Source: JAHFOW01 sp046350595 (lineage in GTDB: Bacteria > Planctomycetota > Brocadiia > Brocadiales > Brocadiaceae). From it: a stretch of 20,518 nucleotides of DNA. Below, piece after piece: positions 7,269 to 14,234 of this stretch. A model generated the notes under the pieces. That model was not told the origin of the DNA, ran no database searches, and saw only the letters and a list, made by a program, of their open reading frames with translations. The stretch lies in the NCBI GenBank assembly GCA_046350595.1, contig JAXMAC010000059.1, forward strand, positions 1 through 20,518, in the 5' to 3' direction. How positions within the stretch are numbered: position 1 is the stretch's first letter; the number at the start of each line of letters is the position of its first letter. The translations under genes were made by a program, and so were the position numbers.

Positions 7269-8342
7269 TCAAACACACAACTCAGATAATTTCTTCGGTT
7301 CGTGACTTAAAACATTACAACCATCTGAGGTTACTAATACAATATCCTCTATACGAATACCACCCCAATCAGGAATATATACCCCCGGTTCTACAGTAAA
7401 CACCATGCCCTCTTCCAATATTTCTTTACTTCGTTTGTTAATGATTGGCCACTCATGAACTTCAAGTCCAATACCATGTCCCACTCCATGTCCAAAGTTT
7501 TTTCCATATCCTTTTTTCTCAATATAGCTTCGAGCGGCATAATCAACGTCTTTTGCCTTTTGCCCCGGTCGTATATTTTCTATAGCAAATTGCTGTGCAT
7601 CGAAGACGATTTGATATATCTTTTTCCATTGTGGGGTTATTTTATCTACGAACATAACCCTTGTCAAGTCGGAATTATAAAACTGAAAACACGCACCCCA
7701 GTCTATTAGTACAACGTCGTTTTCGCCTATTTTTCTATCGTGAGAGGGACGTGCATGTGGTTGAGAGGCATGGTCGCCAATGGCAGAAATTATTTCAAAT
7801 GAACCTTTCTCTCCTCCCTGATTTCTGATTTCAAATTCAAGGATATCCGCCAAATTCTTTTCTGACATACCAACCGCTATTTTCTGTTGAAGAGATTTGT
7901 ATGCTCTTTCGGCAATATCAATGGCAGACTGTATTTTTTTTACTTCCTCGTATGTTTTTCTTTTACGATATGTCTCAACCATTCCCTCTGTTGAAATTAT
8001 ACGAATTCCTCTTAAATTTTCTTTTAGCTCATTATATTGCTTTAACGTGAGATAAGAAGACTCCACGTAGAGTTTTTTCACATGAATGCGTCTTAGTTTC
8101 GCACAAATTGTTTTTATTAATGAAACTTTTCTTTCTACGATTTTAATCCAGGGTATATCACGCCGGGCTTGTTCAACGTACCTGAAATCTGTAAATAAAT
8201 AATCATACCACGGTGTTATTAACAAAATACTTTCAGAACCTGTAAAGGCTGTTATATACCGGATATTTACTTCATTGGTGATCAAAAAACCGTCAACGTT
8301 ATCTTCTTTTAATTTTTTTTTAATTTTCTCTATACAACTCAT
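7269..8342 (-). CDS. M24-family Xaa-Pro aminopeptidase / dipeptidase
   Basis: A 357-residue cytoplasmic metallopeptidase that removes residues next to proline. It has the creatinase-type N-terminal domain (about 1-125) and the pita-bread catalytic domain (about 135-350). The five expected dinuclear metal ligands are present: D214 and D225 (DWGACFQFYNSDLTR), H289 (GHGVGHG), E318 (TVEPGVY) and E332 (GIRIEDIV). The length fits the short PepQ/YqhT-type group; PepP is longer. It sits between dnaA and accB on the same strand, a position near accBC shared with many bacteria. Choosing between aminopeptidase and prolidase specificity is not possible from sequence alone. Confidence 0.92.
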   Translation of the reverse strand: MSCIEKIKKKLKEDNVDGFLITNEVNIRYITAFTGSESILLITPWYDYLFTDFRYVEQARRDIPWIKIVERKVSLIKTICAKLRRIHVKKLYVESSYLTLKQYNELKENLRGIRIISTEGMVETYRKRKTYEEVKKIQSAIDIAERAYKSLQQKIAVGMSEKNLADILEFEIRNQGGEKGSFEIISAIGDHASQPHARPSHDRKIGENDVVLIDWGACFQFYNSDLTRVMFVDKITPQWKKIYQIVFDAQQFAIENIRPGQKAKDVDYAARSYIEKKGYGKNFGHGVGHGIGLEVHEWPIINKRSKEILEEGMVFTVEPGVYIPDWGGIRIEDIVLVTSDGCNVLSHEPKKLSELCV

Positions 8343-8376
8343 AAAACAATCAAATTGAGCCTGGATTGAAGGGTAC

Positions 8377-9720
8377 TTATCTCTTTTCTTTTTTAATTTT
8401 TTCTATTAGTGAATCGACAATCAACTTAAATTGATTATCACTTTCGATTTGATCTTTCACCTTTTTGATTGCAAATATGACTGTTGAATGTTTTTTACTA
8501 TTAAAATAATTCCCAATTTGTTGATATGACCAATCGAGAAGACTCTTGATCAAATACATACATACCTGACGAGGAAAAGAAACAGATTTTGTCTTTTTAT
8601 TCGAATGAAGCTCATTGCGCGATATATTAAAATATGACAAAACCGCATCCTCGATAATATTAACTTTTACAATCTTTCCCTCATTATAGAAAAATCCGCT
8701 TAATACCTCGTGGACTAGATGGACGTCTATTTTTTTCTCGTTAAACCGGGCATGGGCAGACAACGTTGTCAGTGCACTCTCAATTTCTCTCACATTACCG
8801 TTGAGTTTTTCTGCAATAAATTCTATAACCTCTTCGGGAAAATGTATATCAAACTTAGCCGCTTTAGCCCTCAGGATTAACAATCTCGTCGCAAAATCAG
8901 GTTCGTCTATTTTTATAATCATACCTGACATAAATCGACTTGAGAGATTTTCCTTCAACTGTCCAATCATTTTTGGGTGTGCGTCACTTGCCAATATAAT
9001 TCTTTTTGACAACTCATATAATGCATTAAACGTATGTAAAAATTCCTCTTGCACTCCATGCTTATTTGAAAGAAAGTGGACATCGTCAATAAGAAACATA
9101 TCTACATTTCTAAATTTCTGCCGAAATGCTTCTGTTTTTCCCTTTTGCAGTGAATAAATGAATTCATTCGTCCACTTTTCAGCCGGCATATATACAGCAT
9201 TTACATTTTGCTCTTCCCTCACCCTGTTACAAACCCCCTGCAGGATATGCGTCTTTCCAACGCCAACAGTACCGTGAATAAAAAGAGGATTGAAAGAGGG
9301 GTGTTTATCCTTAATCATTTCAATGGCCGCAGTGTAAGCAAGTCTATTGCTGGGCCCTACGACAAAATCTTCTAATTTTAAAACTCTATTTCCTTGTAGT
9401 TGAGTTTTATTCCCTTCTGTTTTTTTCTCGGCAGTATTATTGACGTTCGAGTGGCCTTCTCCATCGTTATTTTTTGAGATGGAAAACCTTACATCCGTAT
9501 CCTTATTTAATATACTCCCGATGCCTTCCCTTAATAAGCTCGAGAAATTTTCCTGCAACCATATCTGCGTAAAAACATTTGGCACTACGATGTTTGCACA
9601 ATTACCATCAAACGATTCAAGGCGTGTATTTTTAAACCACAGATTAAATCGAAGCGGCCCGACCTTTTCACGAATAGAGTGAAGAACATCATCCCAAATT
9701 TTTACACAAGAATTCATCAT
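8377..9720 (-). CDS. dnaA: Chromosomal replication initiator DnaA
   Basis: A 447-residue DnaA with all four domains: an N-terminal oligomerisation domain (about 1-75), a polar linker (about 76-112), an AAA+ domain (about 113-330) and the DNA-binding domain (about 350-447). Walker A is GTVGVGKT (150-157), Walker B FLIDD (209-213), arginine-finger region LSSRF (259-263) and sensor II GNVREIESAL (308-317). The C-terminal signature reads FNSKKHSTVIFAIKKV: the usual Asp before His is Lys (K410), while H411 and the following S-T-V are kept. A GAGGGGGC ribosome site precedes two adjacent ATGs (9718-9720 and 9715-9717). The gene is followed upstream by a long AT-rich gap with DnaA boxes, the usual dnaA-oriC arrangement. 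Confidence 0.96.
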   Translation of the reverse strand: MMNSCVKIWDDVLHSIREKVGPLRFNLWFKNTRLESFDGNCANIVVPNVFTQIWLQENFSSLLREGIGSILNKDTDVRFSISKNNDGEGHSNVNNTAEKKTEGNKTQLQGNRVLKLEDFVVGPSNRLAYTAAIEMIKDKHPSFNPLFIHGTVGVGKTHILQGVCNRVREEQNVNAVYMPAEKWTNEFIYSLQKGKTEAFRQKFRNVDMFLIDDVHFLSNKHGVQEEFLHTFNALYELSKRIILASDAHPKMIGQLKENLSSRFMSGMIIKIDEPDFATRLLILRAKAAKFDIHFPEEVIEFIAEKLNGNVREIESALTTLSAHARFNEKKIDVHLVHEVLSGFFYNEGKIVKVNIIEDAVLSYFNISRNELHSNKKTKSVSFPRQVCMYLIKSLLDWSYQQIGNYFNSKKHSTVIFAIKKVKDQIESDNQFKLIVDSLIEKIKKEKR

Positions 9721-10247
9721 GCCCCCTCAATGTTAAGAAGAAATTTTTGGAAATGAAACAAAGAGTATTCACAGAAGGTGGGCGATATTATCAGATGCAT
9801 TTCTATGTGTCAAAATAAAAAGGCATTCTTATTTATTAAACATTTTTGGCACGTTATGATTTTGTACATAAGACTTCAATAAATAATGTAATTACCAAAA
9901 GTAATATTTTTTAAATCCGCAATAAATTAATTTCTCATAAAATTATTTGCCGACATCAATTTATTTTAAGAAAAATATTTAAGTTTGTAATCTCATGTTA
10001 AATTGAAACTTAGATAAATATATTTTTTTTTTGTTTTTTCACCATTATGTTTCTCCAATACGACAAAATCATTCTCTAAAATTTTTATCTGAGAATAAAA
10101 TAATTAAATTGTGGATAACCTGTTCATGGTTCGTTAATAACTCAAAAAAAAACAATCCTAATTTCCTGAATTTGAAAAACATGTGATAAAATTCAACTCT
10201 ATTGATTTAACAATCGAATATGTTGATAACTCAATTGGCAAAAAAAA
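9721..10247. other. Candidate replication origin (oriC), AT-rich with DnaA boxes
   Basis: The 527 bp upstream of dnaA contain no gene and are extremely AT-rich, with the lowest-GC core at about 9830-10110. A perfect DnaA box (TTATCCACA on the minus strand) lies at 10110-10118. Boxes with one mismatch to TTATNCACA are at 10090-10098 (TTATTCTCA, minus), 10221-10229 (TTATCAACA, minus) and 9765-9773 (GTATTCACA, plus). Three of the four share one strand within 140 bp next to the AT-rich stretch, which could serve as an unwinding element. Position next to dnaA is standard for oriC. Genes on both sides run in the same direction, so gene orientation gives no support for a replichore switch here. The dnaA promoter must also lie in this gap. 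Confidence 0.55.
10110..10118 (-). promoter_or_regulatory. Perfect DnaA box
   Basis: TGTGGATAA on the plus strand, TTATCCACA on the minus strand, matches the bacterial DnaA box consensus at all nine positions. It lies about 390 bp upstream of the dnaA start codon, beside a one-mismatch box at 10090-10098. Confidence 0.6.
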
Positions 10248-11330
10248 CTACTTTACATGTTTTTTTAATTCTAAAACATAAGAATTCAAATGCCGGTAAA
10301 GATGCTTTTTTTTACGCGCTTTATTTTCAGACATAACATACCCGGCGAGTATCGGCATAGCTATCGTTGCATCACTATAAACAACCACGTGATTCTTTAC
10401 CTCTTCGCTCCGTATCTTGCCCCATGAAATAGCCTCGGTTGGTGTTGCGCCAGAAAGTCCACCCCATTGCGGGGCGTCTGTTGTAATCTGGATGAAATAA
10501 TCATGTCCGCCTTTATTAATGTTAAGTATTTGTGCAAGGGTTGGTTGTGTCTGCATATAAAAGTTTTTAGGAGAACCGCCTCCAATGCTAATCACGCCAT
10601 TCTTTTCACTGTTGAAAACAATCGCCGTGGTTTGAAGCACATCAAGGTCAGTATCAATAATAATACCTTTTCCCAGAAGCTTAAGATAGGTAAGATTCAT
10701 CCCAATCGAAGAATCACCCGGCGATGAAACAAATATCGGAATATTATGTTTTGCAGCATGAGCCACAAAACTCAATTGAGGCGATGGAGTTTCTGCAAGA
10801 ACTGCCTTCCCTAAAATATAGTGAAAGTCCGCCGTTGAAATAGGTTCAGTTATCGATGCTTTTTCAACCACATCTTGAATAAATTTATCTGTCTTGATAA
10901 GGAGATCATCGGTTATGAAAATATCATAAATGCGTTCAATACCCGCCTCGTAAAGCTTTGTATCATCGACCCTGAAGTCTCCCTGATGAATAGGAAGATT
11001 TAAGGCAAAATGTAAATCATGGTAGAGGTTTGCGCCGGTTGAAATAATAAAATCGACAAAACCATTTTCAATGAGGTTAATAAGTATTCCTCCCATGCCC
11101 GTCGGCGTCATAGCGCCAGAAAGCGTCAAGCCTACCGTAGTATTTGTGTCGAGCATGTGACCGTAAAGTTTACACGCCTCCGCCAATCGCCCGGCATTAA
11201 ATGCCCCTGACCTGGCATATTCCGCAACAAGGTCTTTAACCTTCATCCCCTTCTTTACGACCTGGGGGGTAATCTCTGGTTTGCATAAATATTTATGTTG
11301 TAACTGACATTGTTTAGATTTTTTTGACAT
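10248..11330 (-). CDS. Deoxyhypusine-synthase-like protein
   Basis: About 360 residues, the usual length of the deoxyhypusine synthase fold, which moves an aminobutyl group from spermidine with NAD. Family marks are visible: SGAMTPTGMGG near the N-terminus, the NAD-binding GGGSPKNF, and the block TEAISWGKIR whose lysine (residue 305 from this start) aligns with the catalytic Lys that forms the enzyme-substrate imine. Bacteria lack eIF5A, and known bacterial homologues make homospermidine or related polyamines, so polyamine synthesis is the most likely role. The frame is open to a TTG at 11352-11354, but the ATG at 11328-11330 has a purine-rich AAAGGAAAG about 10 nt upstream and is preferred. 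It lies downstream of the GT9 gene on the same strand with a 165-bp gap. Confidence 0.88.
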   Translation of the reverse strand: MSKKSKQCQLQHKYLCKPEITPQVVKKGMKVKDLVAEYARSGAFNAGRLAEACKLYGHMLDTNTTVGLTLSGAMTPTGMGGILINLIENGFVDFIISTGANLYHDLHFALNLPIHQGDFRVDDTKLYEAGIERIYDIFITDDLLIKTDKFIQDVVEKASITEPISTADFHYILGKAVLAETPSPQLSFVAHAAKHNIPIFVSSPGDSSIGMNLTYLKLLGKGIIIDTDLDVLQTTAIVFNSEKNGVISIGGGSPKNFYMQTQPTLAQILNINKGGHDYFIQITTDAPQWGGLSGATPTEAISWGKIRSEEVKNHVVVYSDATIAMPILAGYVMSENKARKKKHLYRHLNSYVLELKKHVK

Positions 11331-11495
11331 GGATAATCTTTCTTTCCTTTCCAATTTTCATGAAAAACTAGATAATACAGCATTTGTTTGAAATGCTGAA
11401 ATTGCTGAGAAAAAACGGAGAGTGAGTATATAAAACTGTGGTAAACCCGTCAACTGAAAAAGGATATTATTTCCTGAACTACCAGATGTTTCTTA

Positions 11496-12527
11496 TTACA
11501 AATTACTGCATTCTACCGCACGTATCACATCATCAATCACTATATATTCAAGACATATTTGCACTTCACAGTTTCTTCTTTTCTCCGGTGCACAAGGACT
11601 GCAAGACGCCTGTCTATAAAGAATCTTTACCGAATCTCCACGTGGTCCCCATACGCCCGGGTCTGTCGGGCCAAAGATAGCTACAGTTCTTGTTCCTAAG
11701 GCAGCCGCCATGTGGGTAATACCAGAATCATTTCCGACAAAAAGATTACAACGTTTTATTAATGAGGCAAGTTTGGACAAAGGAAGTTGATCCGCAAAGA
11801 TAAAATTACCCCCCACTTTTACTCTTAACTCTTTAACAATATGATCGTCTGCAGGCCCTGAAATAACAAGTATTTCGGCGTCCATTTCCTTTTTTAACCA
11901 CCCTATCAATGCTGCATATCGTTCTACGGGCCAGCACTTTTGGCGGCCTCCACTCCCAGGGTGAATGGCAATTAATGTTTTTTTAGAACCAATAATTTTT
12001 TCATGTAAAAAATTATCGGCGAAAAATACATCTTCCCCATTCAGGAAAATTTTTGGCGTCTTAGAAAAAGAAGGTATGCCTATTAAATCGAGAAAATGTA
12101 AGAAATGATCAATAATGTGGATGGATTCTCCGGGAGATGGAAATGGGTCATACTGAATAACATATCCTGCCCCGGAAGCCTTAAGATTATTTGTTAGAAT
12201 TTGATCTTGATCTGGGACAAACAAAATAATTACATCTTTTTTCCCAAATCTTTTTAATAATGAGGGAGAGATATGGGTATTTTGTGTGAAAAGCGCTGCA
12301 ACATCAACATGATCAAACCTGCTCACAGAATCCGCATAAAAACGTCCCTTTACAATTTCTAAAAAATTTGCAGAACCCATAATTTCAATACGGGCATCAG
12401 GAAAATATTCACGAATAGCCAGCATCGTTGGAAGGGTAACAATCCCATCACCAAGGGCACCGGGGCGAATAATTAAGACATGCTTTATTGGGGGCTCAAA
12501 AAGAGGTGAATACGTCGTATTGGTCAA
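11496..12527 (-). CDS. Glycosyltransferase family 9 (heptosyltransferase-like)
   Basis: A 343-residue GT-B enzyme of the ADP-heptose:LPS heptosyltransferase family, acting at the inner membrane in assembly of surface glycolipid. Visible motifs are IIRPGALGDGIVTLP (19-33), the IHPGSGG loop (188-194) and the nucleotide-sugar block FVGNDSGITHMAAALGTRTV (263-282). A Cys-rich tail, CSPCAPEKRRNC, is also common in the family. The only usable start is TTG at 12525-12527, 18 codons before the first motif. No ribosome site precedes it and a REP-like hairpin begins 10 bp upstream. The original 5' end may have been altered by that element. The exact sugar is unknown. Confidence 0.88.
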   Translation of the reverse strand: MTNTTYSPLFEPPIKHVLIIRPGALGDGIVTLPTMLAIREYFPDARIEIMGSANFLEIVKGRFYADSVSRFDHVDVAALFTQNTHISPSLLKRFGKKDVIILFVPDQDQILTNNLKASGAGYVIQYDPFPSPGESIHIIDHFLHFLDLIGIPSFSKTPKIFLNGEDVFFADNFLHEKIIGSKKTLIAIHPGSGGRQKCWPVERYAALIGWLKKEMDAEILVISGPADDHIVKELRVKVGGNFIFADQLPLSKLASLIKRCNLFVGNDSGITHMAAALGTRTVAIFGPTDPGVWGPRGDSVKILYRQASCSPCAPEKRRNCEVQICLEYIVIDDVIRAVECSNL

Positions 12528-12533
12528 CTTTGG

Positions 12534-12576
12534 CAGTCGCAGGCATTAGCCTGCGCAGACTGAAATCTGCGGCTAC
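12534..12576 (-). repeat. REP-like double hairpin with GTAG foot
   Basis: Two GC-rich hairpins are packed together in AT-rich DNA. One pairs CGCAGGC (12538-12544) with GCCTGCG (12549-12555) around a 4-nt loop. The other pairs CGCAGA (12554-12559) with TCTGCG (12566-12571). On the minus strand the unit begins GTAG (12573-12576), the tetranucleotide at the foot of REP hairpins recognised by RAYT (REP-associated Y1) transposases. Outer bases CAGT and ACTG can extend the first stem. It abuts the start of the GT9 gene. No RAYT gene is in the window. Confidence 0.65.
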
Positions 12577-12698
12577 GAATTATTCCAAAAAACCGTTTAT
12601 GAAAAATAAAAATTCCCATGCAATTTAATTACAAGACAAGAAAATAAGATTTCCTACTTCCACGAAAATGTTTCTGCTTTTTATACGACCAAAGTCCT

Positions 12699-13022
12699 TT
12701 AATCAACCCCCTCTTTCTTCTTTTTAATCATCTCGGTAACCTTTTCAAAGAATTTAGGATCGCCGTCTGTTGCTGCACGTTTTTTAGCCTCTGCCTGTAT
12801 CTTCTTAACATCGAGAATGTGCCCCATACACTCCTCCGCTGATTTACACCACTCAACACAGGTAGGTATTTTATCCTTAAAAATAGTTATTCCGCACTTA
12901 TGGCAATCGGTCTTTTCTTCATCACTCCACATTTCCACAATTACGCCACAATTATGACATTTACGTTCTATCGGAACGGGGGTTGTATTTCGTACGCTAC
13001 CCGGACATCTTACTTTACCCAC
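12699..13022 (-). CDS. Small zinc-ribbon protein, function unknown
   Basis: A 107-residue soluble protein with a probable zinc ribbon: CxxC at 22-25 and CxxC at 40-43. A second Cys cluster, CVEWCKSAEEC (55-65), and a Lys-rich helical tail follow. Similar proteins with a CPGS start and a CxxWCKxAEEC block occur in many anaerobes without an established role. The start is GTG at 13020-13022, supported by AAGGAG 7 nt upstream. It lies 175 bp downstream of the PDGLE-domain gene, so it may be the last gene of the metal-uptake operon or be expressed separately. Binding of metal is inferred from the Cys pattern only. Confidence 0.75.
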   Translation of the reverse strand: MGKVRCPGSVRNTTPVPIERKCHNCGVIVEMWSDEEKTDCHKCGITIFKDKIPTCVEWCKSAEECMGHILDVKKIQAEAKKRAATDGDPKFFEKVTEMIKKKKEGVD

Positions 13023-13197
13023 GAATAATCTCCTTAAACAATCTAAAAGGTATCTGTATTTCTCTTGTAGTTATAAACAGAATTTTAAGCCAATTTGTTT
13101 CTCAGGTCAAGCATTTTTGCAGGTAATGCCTTGTTTAAAAATAAAGAGAAAACACAAGAAATACAACCTTCGCTTATCGTGCATTATCCATTTTAAT

Positions 13198-13515
13198 TCA
13201 CATTTTATCGCGTTTCCTTTTTAACATATATCCAACAAAAACCGTTATCCCAAAGACAACGAACACGCCGATAATGCTAGCATACTGCCTCGACCCAATT
13301 TTACTCTTTATGCCAGACATGCTATATGCTGGCATGGGGGCATTCATCAATGGCTTAAAGTCATCTTTTTTTAGAAAACCCATGGTTTGTGATATTTTTT
13401 CCAGCCCATCGGGATTTCTTGATGTAAATGGCACAATGAGGAAGACAAGCCCTACAATAAGAGATAAACCAAATAGTATGAACACTACCATACTTTGCTT
13501 CTTTGCTACCTTCAT
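13198..13515 (-). CDS. PDGLE-domain (CbiN-like) metal transporter accessory protein
   Basis: A 105-residue membrane protein with two hydrophobic segments (about 8-30 and 80-98) flanking an extracytoplasmic loop. The loop carries NPDGLEKISQTMGF (34-47), the signature of the PDGLE family. These proteins take the place of CbiN/NikN in energy-coupling-factor cobalt and nickel uptake, acting with the CbiM/NikM substrate-binding component. It follows cbiM by 44 bp on the same strand. No T component (CbiQ) or ATPase (CbiO) gene comes after it; the next gene encodes a small zinc-ribbon protein. Confidence 0.88.
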   Translation of the reverse strand: MKVAKKQSMVVFILFGLSLIVGLVFLIVPFTSRNPDGLEKISQTMGFLKKDDFKPLMNAPMPAYSMSGIKSKIGSRQYASIIGVFVVFGITVFVGYMLKRKRDKM

Positions 13516-13559
13516 ATATAATACATTCCCTTTTAAGATGTTTACTATGCCTACCGCCT

Positions 13560-14195
13560 TTATATCTTCTGTAAATTGAGCAAGTCAGGCCTTACCCTTA
13601 AAAGTAAACTGAGCGTTGCAATAGTAATAAACCCTTCTCCAATACCAATAAGCGCATGAATACCAGACATGGCTGATATCCCGATCTTTAAAGGTATGGT
13701 ACCGGAAATACCTAATTCAATCGCACACCAGAGCGCCGACAATACAAGAGAACACCATCCTGAAACAAAACCACCGATAAAAATGCCTTTTCTCCCCTGA
13801 ATAAAAAATCGAAGAGTGGCATTTATATAATATCCAAAAAATCCGCCCACGATACCCATATTAAAGATATTCGCTCCCAGAGCTGTTATTCCTCCATCCT
13901 GAAAGATAAGACATTGAACAGCCAGTACTGTAGTCATGATAAGAACAGACGCCCACGGCCCAAGGAGGATAGCAATAAGCGCTGCGCCCATAAAATGACC
14001 GCTCGTCCCACCTCCGACGGGAAAATTAAACATCTGCGCGGCAAAGACAAAGGCCGCCATGACACCCAATAGCGGAATGTGTTTTTCTGATATTTTTTTA
14101 TTGGCCTTTCGAACAGCAATACTAATAAATACACCAGAAATACAACCCATTCCTATCCATGTTTTCGTATCAAGAAACCCATCGGGGATATGCAT
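13560..14195 (-). CDS. cbiM: CbiM/NikM-type cobalt/nickel uptake S component
   Basis: A 211-residue integral membrane protein with the family's hallmark N-terminus MHIPDGFLD, in which the amino terminus and His2 ligate the metal. A second conserved block, FPVGGGTSGHFMGAAL (58-73), supplies H67. About six hydrophobic segments follow. CbiM/NikM binds Co(II) or Ni(II) and usually works with CbiN or NikN, CbiQ and CbiO. Here it lies between feoB (39 bp upstream) and the PDGLE gene. Cobalt (for cobalamin) and nickel cannot be told apart by eye. The missing energising subunits must be elsewhere, or the pair works alone. Confidence 0.92.
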   Translation of the reverse strand: MHIPDGFLDTKTWIGMGCISGVFISIAVRKANKKISEKHIPLLGVMAAFVFAAQMFNFPVGGGTSGHFMGAALIAILLGPWASVLIMTTVLAVQCLIFQDGGITALGANIFNMGIVGGFFGYYINATLRFFIQGRKGIFIGGFVSGWCSLVLSALWCAIELGISGTIPLKIGISAMSGIHALIGIGEGFITIATLSLLLRVRPDLLNLQKI

Positions 14196-14234
14196 TTAAC
14201 AATCGCCTTTCATAATTTTGCAAAGAAAACACTT

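Noticed and set aside
10240..10266. A-run / T-run hairpin as terminator of the deoxyhypusine-synthase-like gene
   Set aside because: The stem is almost only A-T pairs in an A/T-rich gap and overlaps the coding end; it would be too weak to call.
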